Origin: Aphis gossypii | Taxonomy: Eukaryota; Arthropoda; Insecta; Hemiptera; Aphididae | Direction: 5' to 3' | Assembly: GCF_020184175.1 (NCBI RefSeq) | Contig: NC_065533.1 | Span: 21,722,695-21,786,694 of the forward strand | Length of the DNA stretch: 64,000 nucleotides | In this document: positions 47,620 to 60,179 of the stretch, piece by piece | How the letters are laid out: the number at the start of each line of letters is the position of its first letter | Position numbering within the stretch: the stretch's first letter is position 1 | The notes under the pieces: generated by a model | What the model was told of the DNA's origin: nothing | The model's database searches: none | What the model saw: the letters and a program-made list of their open reading frames with translations, nothing else | Position numbers and translations under genes: made by a program

Positions 47620-49740
47620 GGGGCGATTGCAACTTTCTGAAATTATTTTTCCTGCAAATTCAGTATGGGTAAGTATATATTGTAATCGCGTTGGGAAATC
47701 TTTTATCCTAAACAACATCGCGGTATTGTAATAGTTGACCACGGCTCGGATTAGGAATTCCTCTCCCTACCACTTATGACGATTATAGCAGAGTATACGC
47801 GAGAGTACGACCACTGCACTTCAGCAGTGCGATTTAACACGTCATACATATACACATACACTGCACTATAGTACGTACGTATCAATGTATTATTCGTTAA
47901 GCCGCGTCATAAGCTTTATGAAAGCGCTGTACGCGACAAAGTTATAAATATAGGTATATATTATACTGCAGCAGACTATTTAATCGGCTCGGACTCGAGA
48001 CGGATCGTGTGCGAATTTTAGACGAAATGAAAATCGAATCCTGCCCTCGGGGCACTGGTCAGCTATACAGTGCCTATATAGATCCGCGGCGGCGGCCGGC
48101 CGTGCCGCTACACGAGTTCAACGGATTAGTCCGCGCGCGTATACGGTTCGACGTGCGTCCACTACGGTTTTATTGCGTCGGTGCGCCGCGCCGCCCGCGC
48201 CGTATCGACGGACAGTCGTTAAAATAAATTGCCGACGGCGATCGAATAATGCCGTAAATCGTACGATAACGCACAGCACATAACACTGTGCTGATGAAAT
48301 ATTATCATTGTACGTCACGATATTATAATGTGTGCAGTAATTAAATCAAAACACGGCGTATCTACACGATATATACGTATAATTATACGCTCCGTCGCCG
48401 TCGTCGTGCCGACAATTATTATTATTATTGTAGTACGCGAGTCCCGTCTGCGGGCGCGAGTGATTAGCGCGTAAGAAAAAAAAAATAAACGCCTCGCGAA
48501 CAAAAAAACAAATCCGCTCGCGCTCAATCGGGGCCCGGCGCGATGACGGTTCTGGGGAGGGAATAGAACGAGGGGGATGAAAAAAAAAAAATCAAAACGC
48601 GCTAAATTGGATTCGACAAAACGTTATTACAATACCGCCGCCGCCGCCGCCGACCGATGATGTGTACCATGCGTTTGTTGCCGTTTATTTATAGTCTTTA
48701 TTATAGTCTTTGACCGTCGATTTAGCGCACCCACCCGTTTGACATTGATCCCATTGTGAGGCAGACACACATACAATTGATTATTAACTGTTGTTTTCCC
48801 CTATATTTATACATATATAACGACGACACATCGCGTAGTCGACATTCGTACATGCGTATAGAGAGTTGTAGCATTATAGTCGTATAAATGGTAGTAATAA
48901 TAATAGTATAGAACAGTATAATAGTAGTAGTAGTAGTAGTAAACTAGTATAGTGTTGTGTGTCGTCGTGGTAGTCGTCATCGTCGTCGAAGCCACCGGCC
49001 GTGTATCGACTAATCCTCCGACACCGCGCCGCCACCGCCATCAGCACCCGCCGCGTTTACCACCCGCTCGTTAGTTATTCGCTCGCCACCCCCCCAAAAC
49101 TACGCGCGGGGCTACACTATCGCGGCGCGGCGACCAAATAGATTTGTCGTCCTCGGGGCAGTATAGTAGTTATATATTATTATTATATATTGTTCCCCGC
49201 GGACGAGCCGTCGTACGAATATTATAATCTCTGCCGCTTTATAACATCATATTATGCGTTCTATACGTATATTATTATTATCCAGCGCCGTCGCACCAGT
49301 CTCCCGCGTGATGCTCTCTCGCTCACTCTATTAGCCACCCGGGCCGTCCCCCAAAATAAACCGCCCCACGACGAACGCTCAAAACATATTTGTTACGCGC
49401 GCGGCTCACCAAAACACCGTACGCACACGCACGTTATGTTATATATTATTATTGTTATTATGTACGAATCTGTTACGGTGGCGGCTGCAGCAGCCGTTTA
49501 TCATTCAATTATTATTATTCAATCGTCACCTATTATCGCGCTGAGCCTCTGAATTAACTGCATTATTAATATTATTATATCGCCGTATACACACACGCAT
49601 ATGCGTATAAATATATACACTCCGAAGCGGCGACACCTCTCTCCCCTCGCGAGGCGCAGCACTATTATAGCTGTTTAAGTTGTCCGTTATTGTTTAACAG
49701 TATATAATTCACTCTCGGGGCAGCAGCCGTGCGATATAAT
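47620..49740. other. GC/CpG-rich island, candidate promoter region
   Basis: Strong CpG enrichment, with a CCG run (48635-48652), an AGT run (48923-48940) and GC-rich patches at 48070-48240 and 49010-49150. A TATAAATA word at 47942-47949 precedes GC-rich sequence containing a 72-codon frame (48009-48227) rich in Arg/Pro without a known domain. The TATA word plus island is compatible with a promoter, but no transcript start or splice site can be fixed. Confidence 0.35.
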
Positions 49741-49969
49741 ATTATATAGGCGTGTAATTTCACTTTTGTATAGTATAGTAACATTATAATATAATATTAT
49801 ATTATACATAGGGGTACCTACATAGGTACTGCAGCAAGCAATGGTTGTTGAGATTAAAAATAAAAAACGTATGTCATAATATAAACTATCGACAAACCGT
49901 GCTGTATCCGTGTGTACGCCTTCTGCTGCAGTACAGCAGCACGATCTTTTCTAGATCCAGAGGCGGTAA

Positions 49970-50215
49970 TAACCATTTTTGAGCACCCTCCCCACTGCAG
50001 ACTTTATTCAAATATCCCGAAACTTCCATGAATATCGTTCATCGTGCAGACCATATCTAAATGTCTATTTCAATCGTTGCACCATTTTCTCCTTGCAAAT
50101 AACAGGTGCAGTAGACCTATATTGTTAATCGCGTGATCGCACTCGGATTAATATACATATTATATATATTGTCACCCTAGATAAATAAAAATTCTTTGCA
50201 CCCTCGCCTTTAAAA
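49970..50215. other. Degenerate repeat-like fragment
   Basis: From GAGGCGGTAATAACC to TTGCACCCTCGCC the sequence has the phrasing of worn transposon copies (repeated GCACC-type words) but no terminal repeats or coding frame. The family is not identified. Confidence 0.2.
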
Positions 50216-51039
50216 TAAAAGACCGATTGTACACAACAATGTACAATATTTATTTATAATTATAAACATCAATAGAATACAAAACGTCATTAAAATTATA
50301 TGTTTAAACTTTGGCTTTTTAATTTCTACGCGTAAGTAATTAACTGTACAATGGCTCTTCTTCCAAATCTAAATATTTAACTTTTAGTAGAAAGGTATTC
50401 TATCAAAAATAATATTATTATTGATATTACAACATGCGTCACGAGGTAAATCATAATAAAATCATTTCGTAAATTGTTTTATGCCAATATACATCATCGC
50501 CTATAATTCTCTTTAAAATGTAAACAAACACTTTTCAATTAACAAACTTTAAACTAACCATCACAACGGTACACTTTTATACATTTCAATGATTAATAAA
50601 GATGAAATAGTTAAAGCATTTTTATCCTCTAACACATAAAAATATTGGCCTATTAGTTTACAATAGTAGAAGTGCAGGTTTGTATAATTTAAATAATTTG
50701 ATTAACACGTCTAAGTGTTTTAAAACCAATTGGTATTGAGTTTTTTTTCCAAGTCAATAATAATCGAGAAATAAGTTTTGTCGAGTTAAATCCAGTAGTA
50801 GTATTTCAATCAAAAATAAAAACAGGAAAATAAAAATACCTAGTAGTTAATTAAAATCGCATGTATATAGTAAATTAAGTCGTTTGCATTTTCGCGCATA
50901 CGTATATTGTATATACGCGTATCTTGGGACGAATAAACATCAGCAAAACGTATTGTGTGTACATTATATTATACTATATAAACGCATATATACCTACGCG
51001 TAGATGCGCTTAAGTAAAATATGAAAAAATAAAGCAAAC

Positions 51040-52020
51040 GTTCCAACACGTATCGAAGGGTGTATATAATATAATCGTATTACATACTCGTCTACTAAAT
51101 AGTCGCTCAGTGATTTCGTCCTACGCGCGATATCGTGCAGTTCGAGGGGTATACATCTCGGTCCCCGGCGTTAACCCTGCTGCACTCACCGTGCAAGTGC
51201 AATGTGCATCGCCGCGTAAACTTCGCGGAACGGTTCTGTGTGATGTCGTCGTCGATTTGTTGCGCGCACACGTCAAGCAGTATATTACATATAGGCGAGT
51301 GCCCGAGACGACCGGCGGCGGGCGCACGCACTTAATATATTTATATTATATCTACCTAGGTATAAAATAATGTTTGTGTATAATGTACCTGTATATAGGT
51401 ACCACGCACCGTCATAAAATTCATTCACACATCAATAAAACCACCCGATAAGCTGTGGCGTACATACGGCGGGCGCGCGCGACTATAATAATATAATATA
51501 TACACACTAATTGCCAGAGTCGTATTATTATTATGATTTTCGGTGTATGATAATAATAATAATAATAATGTACATATAGGTAATAGCGATATTATATTGT
51601 GTACACGTTCGGCGGCCGTGTGTGGTCCGGTCCGTCGTGTCACTTAACACGCGCCGCGTTGTAAAACCGCTGCTGCTGCAGGTGCCGCGCGTCCGACGAC
51701 GTCGCTGCTGACGACCGACCATAATACTCAGATATATTAACGAATAATATTTAATATTAAAACAATAATCTTACGCGTAATATTATTTTATGATTTAAAC
51801 CGCTCGTAACGGAAGGTTTTTTTGGACGGCGTATGCGGACGACGAATATAATAATCGCACCGCACCAGTTCCGCGGACTCGGCGCGGCTAGTCGTCGATT
51901 TCGCGTGTGCTTTTATCGACCGCGGTCCACGTACGTACTTGGTCGGAGCACGCGCGCGAGCCCGAGCTGTAGTTTATGCGTGCTTGCTTCCAGAGAACTT
52001 GCAAGCGCGTATGCATAATA
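51040..52020. other. GC/CpG-rich island
   Basis: CpG-rich between AT-rich flanks. It has several short frames overlapping on both strands at 51107-51370, none with a recognised domain; overlap of this kind comes from high GC rather than coding. TCAGTGATTT at 51107-51116 resembles an arthropod initiator at the island edge. Promoter or 5' UTR role is inferred. Confidence 0.35.
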
Positions 52021-52570
52021 TTATATACGTATACGTATTGTGTATATATATATAGTATATATACGTATCGTATAAATTGACGTATATGTGTGTGAATGAA
52101 TATAGGATATATAACTTGGTATAAAAAACATTTTGTGAGGGGATGGGGAGGGAGAATTTTTACAAAATATAATTTATTCACCGACAGCGAAACCGTGCGT
52201 AACCTAATCGTTTGTGTTTCAGAAGTCTTTGTGATCATTTTTTTTTACTTATATAGAAACAAATCGTATAATTATTAAGTTATATTAAATATAGGTAATA
52301 CCTACTCATATCGTTATAAATGGGTAAATGATGATGGCGATATAACTCATTTGATACACTATAGGTAATAATGTAATTATAATCTTGTAACCATGATTCA
52401 TGACATAAATATTTTTTGTATTTTTGTGCAATAATTTTATCTTATAAACGGTGTAGGTATATATTATAATTTATAATATTATAGAACTTTTTATTGTATT
52501 TATAATTTATTTTAAAATATTTAAAGATTTTTATCGTGAGCACATATTTTTGGAAAGTGTGGGGGGCCCC

Positions 52571-52584
52571 GGGGGGGGGGGGGG
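52571..52584 (+). repeat. Homopolymer of 14 G, preceded by GGGGGGCCCC
   Basis: A G/C palindromic block followed by 14 G. It lies about 70 bp before a TTACGCCACTG end (52647-52657) and may be part of a worn copy of the CAGTGGCGTAA family, whose known copies also carry C/G runs. Confidence 0.5.
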
Positions 52585-52646
52585 ACGATACCTTTGATCT
52601 GCTGTTAAAATTTCAGGTGGGGGATTTCCTTATTGATACAATAAAA

Positions 52647-52657
52647 TTACGCCACTG
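52647..52657. mobile_element. Right-end fragment of the CAGTGGCGTAA element family
   Basis: TTACGCCACTG equals the last 11 bases of the complete copy at 56717-56884. The matching left end was not found upstream, so this is a truncated or very diverged copy. Confidence 0.4.
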
Positions 52658-52659
52658 TA

Positions 52660-55600
52660 ATATATATTAAATATATATGTCGAGTATAGTATTGTGTTTT
52701 TGTGTGTGCTTATAATATATAATATAATATACGAGTTATATCTAAACATCTACTCGCCATCCATATCGGGTATACATGCAAAGTCCTATGGCAGTTGCCG
52801 CTCTGCTTTATACAGCTGACCACTTATATATACGATCTTACAGTATGCAAGTGAAGATAACATATATATAATATATAAGACCTGCACGTCGTCGTCGCGT
52901 TTTGCGTTATCCCCTATATATTATACCTATATATATATACATTGTCATGTGCGTGTAACTTCTTGTTAGGGACTGTTTGTGCAGTGGTGTGCTTTAGTGT
53001 TTACACATGAGCCCTTTTCCAATCCTTTGCTGCGAAGGTTCTATACTATACACTTAATAGCGGCTGCACGATGGCGGCGCGATTACCGCGGTGTGTCCGC
53101 CGTCATCGCTGTTGTCTTGCGTGAAGTGCACCAATAATGATCATAACTATAATATATTCAATATTGTTGTATAATATGATAATATTATAATTATATATAT
53201 TTATAATACATTAAATATATATAGGAACAAATCTTTGAATCGTGTCAGCCCTATATCGAAACCAAACAAAACATAGTTTAGATTATTTATATTTTATATG
53301 CTCCTACATATAGTAATAATTGTTAATAATATAAATATGTTAATTATACATTTGAATTTGTATGCACATATACATATTGTATTATATTATATTTTATATT
53401 ATCATTTATATTATTACTCTGTGGTATGGAAACTCACTACTGAATACTCCTGTAGCAATGTAGGTATAATATAATCCACAACGGCTGTAGCTGCATTAAT
53501 GTTTATAATATGATACGTGCAATATATTTTTTAAGTATCCTGCAAACATATAATAAAACATGCATTAATCGATACACGACTTGATATTATTATTATTATA
53601 TTTATTTTGGACTCTATACGTATATTTATCGGCTATCTATATATAAGGCTATAAAGTATTAAAGTTTTATGTAGCAACTTTAAGTATCGTGAATATAGAT
53701 ACATTGTCTAGGTGTTGTTTTGATAGAATCATTTTCAATTTCTACAATAGTTTATTAAAACGTATAATAGGTACCTAATGAAAAATTTCTGTCAACCGTT
53801 AAAACATTTTAAAGATTATGTAACAGTGCGGCTGATAATATGTAGCTTATAATAAATGATATAAGATGATAACTGTTTTGATGGAATTTCGTTTAAAATC
53901 GATTTTAGAATACGAGGATTATCATAATAATGTTTTAAAATGTAAGTACGTAATGTCGTAATGTATGCGCATCACCACTATAGATATGAGCTAAACAAAT
54001 TCAGTATAGGTAAGTACAAATTTTGTTTTCTCTGCACACTATCCAGTTTTTTTTTAGATTCTAACTTTTGATTAAGTATTAAACAATTTATATTTATATA
54101 TACCTACATTTTAAAGATTTTCAAAGTACATTCAACAGGTATATTACTTTACTTGAAATAATACGTTTTATTAATAGCTATAAATATCATTGGAAATGTC
54201 AAACGATAAACAAATAAAAACAATAAATAAATACTATTTAGGTATGGAGAAATAAAATGACAAATTATTTAAAAAATAAAAGGTCTCGATTGTGTATCTA
54301 AGTTTAACCTTTTTTTTTTGGTCAAAAATGTGTGTATAAAAAGTAAAAACTATTTGGAATTATTTAAAAAAATATATTCTTTGTTTGATTTTTACTTATA
54401 GTTTTATTTTCGTCTTATTTGTCATTTGTCAATATAAATAATTATTATGATTAGGTATAGTTATAATATAAATATAATACAATTTTTATGGTTTAATTAT
54501 AATTTTAGAGTTTTAGACGGTATGAAATTGTATAAGCCCATTGCTCATATTTTTTTACTAATTAATTTGAATTATGAATTCTGAATTAATCAAAGAAATT
54601 GCAATTATTCTAAATATTTCTGTCATAAATGTAATGATAATTTTTTTTTAATTTGTATTTCTATACTAAAAATGAATTTTATATTAATGTTAACTTAGTT
54701 ATATTGTAAACAAAGCCGTGCGGTGATTAAATAAATAAATAAACAATACATCATTCTGTTATAAATATTTGATATACTTTTATTTTTATTTTTATCGACT
54801 CATGTTAAATTGTTTTAATTTATTCTATTCATATAACTTTTGATGTACAGATTAACCAAAACTTTATTATCAAGTTAAATTTAAATAATATATACTTTAA
54901 TATTTAATATACCTACTAAAAAATATATTTTAATACAATAAATTAAATTTATTATTGTAATATTAGATAAATTATCTCGTACACTCGTATTAATATAACT
55001 ATTTGTGTAATTAATAATTATAGTCATTATGGATAATTTCAGCCAATAAACTCTATGAAAAGTTTTATTCATGGTAAGTAATTTTCATGTATACCTATAG
55101 TAAAATAGTAAAATGATTCTCATTTCGATACAGTAAAAATAAAACAGATTTATAAAGGCGTCTTTCATAAATGTATATTAACATTAAAGGGGGGGGGGAA
55201 TTAATGGGAAACTTAACTTGAATTAGTTAAGTCAACATTAGAACATTTAGTAATAAGTTATTATAGTCAACTATAGCAGTATATTTTATTGTTGGAGTTA
55301 AAATTAATATAGGGAAAATATATTACATTAACTCAATTAAAAAGAACTTTTTTTCTGAATTGTCACCCTGAAAGTCACACATAATATGGTTGTGTTTGTG
55401 TAAATTTAACATTTTTAATTAAAAATAAAAATGTTTATTAAAATACACCTATTTATACTATTCCTTCTTATTGTACTGTACTATTTGGTATATTTGTTCA
55501 ATTATCTTAAGAAATCTTCAAAATGCATAATATAGTGCATAATAATAATATACTTTTATGATCTTCCGAATAAGCTATTAACATTTTGTTACACGTAGAA

Positions 55601-56716
55601 ACGATAATTTTGTATTGCTTGTCAACAAAGCAAGTTTTCTGTTTGAACAAATGTTAATTGATTGTAAAAATTATGTTTGTATTTCTTTAAAATACAAATT
55701 CGTCAATATTGGGAAATGTTTACTTCACTTAAACTAAGTCATAATATTATAAATATACTTGTTATATTACGAATTAAATATATTAAGTACATAAATACCT
55801 ATAAGAATGCATCAAGTACCTAATCTGAAGTTGAATAATATAGTTAATTTTTTTTTATTTATTTATTTAAGCAGTTAGTGTATAGTTATTTACATAGAGT
55901 TGTCATATTAATTAGTTTTGAATTTACTTATAATTGGTTGCACATTTAGAAAATTTTATTGTGTAAATACCAGTATACTACGATAGCTGAAGTTCTTTTA
56001 AAATTTATTTTATTAAAACCAGTTGGATAAAATACCATTATAGATCGTGAATTATATAAATTATTTATTTTGTTTTACACCTATGTTTTAAATTAACATT
56101 ATAGTATTATACGATCATCAGATCATTCAGTATAAAGACTAAAGGTATATAGTTTTTAATTAAAGAACATTTTATAAATAGTACAATAATAGTTAGAGTA
56201 GGTGGTAGTAATTGATATTGGAAATATTGTTTTTTCAAAAATGAATACGCGTAGTTTTGATTATTATTTAATAATGTGGTTACGTGAATCCTAATTTTAT
56301 TATTTCTGTATTTCAATAACTAAAACAGTACATTTATTTTCCACTATTGTCACATAATACATACACAGACTGTTTCTATTATCAAACAACACTCATCATT
56401 TCAAATCTATTAATTTTTGAAAATATTTTTTTGCATAAATTCCAGTTAAAATAAATACATTTTATATTGTTATAACTGTTTAAGATTCTTACTTTTTTAA
56501 ATGATAATATACATTTTTAATTTCATATTCCAAAGCAGAATATTTTAAGGAGTATTTTGATACATACAAATTTAAATTTGGACAAGTAGTTTAAAAGTTA
56601 TAATTATTTAAAGTTAAGGTATTAAAGTGGAATTGAACTTGGGGTAACTCGCAAAATGTTGTTCTATTATTCCACTCATACTAAACTTAAATTCTTATAA
56701 AGTTATAATTAATAAG
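52660..56716. other. AT-rich non-coding sequence
   Basis: No supported gene. A small GC-rich patch lies at 53060-53125. Otherwise AT-rich with short Ile/Tyr-rich frames only. Confidence 0.5.
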
Positions 56717-56884
56717 CAGTGGCGTAACAAAAAAATTTGCCCCCCCTGCAAAAATAAAAAATGTTAAAAATGGGCCCCTAATATATTGTTATACCAAATA
56801 TAACCTTATAACCAAAGACCCCAAATTACCATGGGCCGTCGCCCGTAACGCGGGGTCTGCGAGCCCAGCTTAGTTACGCCACTG
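56717..56884. mobile_element. 168-bp MITE with CAGTGGCGTAAC termini
   Basis: Starts CAGTGGCGTAAC and ends GTTACGCCACTG, a perfect 12-bp inverted repeat. The interior has a C run after ATTTG, the word AAAATGGGCC, and a GC-rich GGGCCGTCGCCCGTAACGCG segment. There is no coding capacity. The flanks TTAATAAG and, a few bases away, CTTATAAG are similar but not an exact duplication. CAGTGG-type ends suit the hAT group, a guess. A second copy starts at 63928. Confidence 0.7.
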
Positions 56885-58959
56885 CAGCTTATAAGATGTT
56901 AACCATTAACTACTCGTCTGAATTTTATGTATCAAAATACTCTGCTTCAGAATACGAAATTAATAATGTACCTATCTATATTGTCAAATCAAAAAAGTAT
57001 AAGGCTTAAAAAATTAAAATGATAAAAAAAACAATAATAATTGAAAATTATGTAAAAAAAGAATATTTTCAAAAACGTATATAACTTTTAAAATAATTAG
57101 AATTGTTTGATGAAAGAATAACTCAGTACCTTTATATATATATATATAATGACTATTCTATCCTGTTATAAAGATCCCGTATGAATTACCTCCATGCCAT
57201 TTCAAAAAAAATTTATTTTAATGTTTTATGATTTTTGATAGTTCTGTTTTAGTGAAATACCTAATGTCTTTTAGTTATATACTCATATAGAAACATATCT
57301 AATGCATACAATAAAACTATTCAATTTTATTTTCAACTTTTATTTCACTGAGTTATTCTGATTTTGATACTCAAACTAAGTACACTATTAATTATTTACA
57401 ATTGTTTACTTAGCAATATTGCCGTAATTCCGGTTATGGCTTTTTTACTTAGTATATATACCAAAATGGCGAAAAATATACTGATCACTACTAATTGAAG
57501 AAAAAATGCCTTGTATTATTTCTATTAATTTTTAATATAATCAATAAAATAAATTTGACAATATTTTAATAGTTCCACTATAATAAGATAGCAAGACATC
57601 ATTCATGCATACGCTTATGTACCTTAATACCTATAAAATAGTTGATGATCTCAAAAGAAACTTAACTTTCCCTTTTTATCACATATTTTTTATAAAGTTC
57701 TTTCTTGTCATATTCTTTACTCCGTTCGATTATACATAACCCAGTGTAATGTAGTTAAGTTATGTGTAAATGTGTCATGTGTAAAATCGTTACTTATTAA
57801 GATAAAAACGATCGACTATCAAATTTTATGCTGCCATAGTGCCGCATCATTAGAAAACTTAAACTCTTCCTTAAAATATTTCATAAAATTATAGTATTGT
57901 ATAAATAGATTATTGCACCAAAGACGTAATATATAGGTACCGATATATTGTCTTCAATTCTAAGATGTAGGTAATACGCATGTTAATATAATCTAACGTG
58001 CTAATAATTTGAAATATATTTGAATACATATATATTATATACTAATACCGCAAATACACAATACACCATAGGTTAAGTTATAGGTAGGTGTAGTATACCT
58101 GCGGTGTTCGGTCAGACAACTATTTTATCAACCAACTAAAAAAAAATATGCAACTTCTTTATAGTTAGACATATTTTGTCTCCCTTTCTCTGTATACCGC
58201 CGTCGTAAATTAAATTCAATCATCGAACAATACAATCACATTGATACGATTTCAGTGCCCGTTCCCAGCTGTATAATATATCATAATACATAAAATATAT
58301 GTTACTAATGCACCATCATAATAAGGAGCTGTGGACTCAAAAAGATTGAAAACTTCCGGTACATACCTATAGATTCCTTAAATACTTCTTGCCGTTATAT
58401 AACATTTTTCTTTTTTTTTTTGTAAATCACTACATGGGGGCCGAACTGGTTTTACATTGCTTAGCCCAAATTTTCATATTGCTTATAGTCCAATATTCAC
58501 ATTGCTTGCAGTTATAACTTGCCTGCTTCGTTCATCACATATTAACACGTACCTAAACATAATATTACCAATGATTTTCAAACCACTACGGTTCACATCA
58601 CGCAACTCCCTGCACATAAAGCAGCGCACATCATATAATATTCATATTATTTTTATATAATATTATTTCCTCCAAATATAATATATTATAAAATACATTT
58701 TATACATACTTATAAAAAATATATTATACATTACTATACTTATCCGGTTACGAACGTGAATTTCGCATAAACGACGATGATTGCAGATACTCTATTTTCG
58801 TCTGTTGTGCGCCTCGAGAAAATTACAACGTTATATTTTATATACATAGATAAGAATTTGGAATCAAAAGGCGCGTTTAAATAATTTATTTATTTTCATA
58901 CATTATATAATACACGTTCGTAATGTTCGTATATTATATATTCTATATAGATAGATATA
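56885..58959. other. AT-rich non-coding sequence
   Basis: No supported gene. Near 58455-58515 a phrase around CATTGCTT is repeated three times at about 24-bp spacing, a short degenerate tandem repeat. Confidence 0.5.
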
Positions 58960-59077
58960 TAGTGAAACTACTATGTCTCACGGGGAACAAAAAAAAAAAA
59001 AAATCGTATTTTGGAGGAAGAATTCGTTAAGTAGAAAATTTCGTTAAACGGAAGTTCGTTGTATGGAAGTTTCACTG
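58960..59077. mobile_element. Pogo/Tigger-like MITE, 118 bp
   Basis: The left end is TAGTGAAACT and the right end AGTTTCACTG. Just inside the right end are TTCGTTAAACGGAAGTTCG-type words, and the interior has TCTCACGGGGAACAAAA. These phrases match the usual ends and interior of pogo/Tigger miniature elements of the Tc1-mariner superfamily, recalled from memory. TA is the expected target, and the left flank is TATA-rich. No coding capacity. Confidence 0.55.
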
Positions 59078-59334
59078 CAGCAGTATAAGTATATAATAAT
59101 ATATGTTTTATCATTATCATAATAATAATAATATACCCGTCGTACAACTAGTTGAGGCTATTTTATATCAATGTGTTCCGTATACACACACACACACATA
59201 GAATATTATAGCCTTAGGACGAGGAGGAGAGTTAATATCGCCGCGACGAGATACGCTGTATACGTATATATATGCAGGCAGCAGTTCAACCACCGTGCTA
59301 GCAGTTTATTATTGTATATATATATATTATACAT

Positions 59335-59360
59335 CACACACACACACACACACACACACA
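59335..59360. repeat. (CA)13 microsatellite
   Basis: Uninterrupted CA run. Confidence 0.9.
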
Positions 59361-59805
59361 TGAGCGCGCGCCCGCTCGTTCGCCGGGCACACAATATAAA
59401 ACAAGGTCACCCCGCGGGGATGAAAAGAGAGTCTCTACCCATACTGGTCCTGCAGGTCGCGTCCTCGAACGGCGGCGGCGGCAGAAGCTTAAAGCGCGGA
59501 GCACCGCCGCCGCCGCCACTCGCTCTCTCGCTTGCTCTCTCGCGCACGCGATATATAATATGCGCGGCCGCGGCCTGCCAGATGGCGGCTATACCCGTCG
59601 CCGCCTCCGCGTCCGCACAAACAGCAAGTATACCGAACAGGGACTTTATACACACTCACACACATAATACCCCTTAAACACCAGCACACACACACACATT
59701 GTGTATTCGTTATTACCCTCCCCCCCGTCCCGAAAATCCCTTTAAACTGCTGTTTATTGAGTTTTCCCGCCTCCATCGGCCGCGCATATATGCCTCTATA
59801 CACGC

Positions 59806-59807
<2 letters not shown>

Positions 59808-59839
<32 letters not shown>
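59808..59839. repeat. (GT)16 microsatellite
   Basis: Uninterrupted GT run, in inverted relation to the CA run at 59335. Confidence 0.9.
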
Positions 59840-59842
<3 letters not shown>

Positions 59843-59980
59843 CGCACAGCCAGCGCCGCTTTACGCGGCCGCCCGCCCGTGCTCGCGCGTCGGCGGCCGC
59901 GCCTGTCAATCAACCGCTGCCGCCGCCGCTAAAGCGGCCCCGCCGGCTTATTAACAACATGTCTCGCGTATAGTCGTCAG

Positions 59981-59996
59981 CGGCGGCGGCGGCGGC
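59981..59996. repeat. (CGG)5 trinucleotide repeat
   Basis: Uninterrupted CGG run at the right edge of the CpG-rich island. Confidence 0.85.
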
Positions 59997-60127
59997 GCGT
60001 ACAACAATAAAACGTTTAATTACACACGCGCCCGCGGCGGTGTACACATGTCCACCTCTGTTGTACAATATATTATAATATATATTTATATAGTGTACAT
60101 AATATGGCCGTATTATAATTTGTAGTG

Positions 60128-60130
<3 letters not shown>

Positions 60131-60165
<35 letters not shown>

Positions 60166-60174
60166 TGTGGGTGT
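60131..60174. repeat. (GT)15 followed by GGGTGTGTGGGTGT
   Basis: A long GT run ending in a G-interrupted variant. Together with 59335 and 59808 it gives three long dinucleotide repeats within 850 bp. Confidence 0.88.
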
Positions 60175-60179
60175 ATAAT

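Larger units (their letters stand above)
59160..60060. other. GC/CpG-rich island with CA/GT repeats
   Basis: A very CpG-rich block with a CA run (59335-59360), a GT run (59808-59839) and a CGG run (59981-59996). Frames of up to 168 codons overlap on four or more frames and are low complexity. It may be a promoter/5' UTR of a host gene; no product recognised. Confidence 0.4.

Noticed and set aside
59171..59955. Frames of 60-168 codons around CA/GT repeats
   Set aside because: Repeated Thr-His and Cys-Val tracts come directly from the dinucleotide runs, and the frames overlap in many phases.
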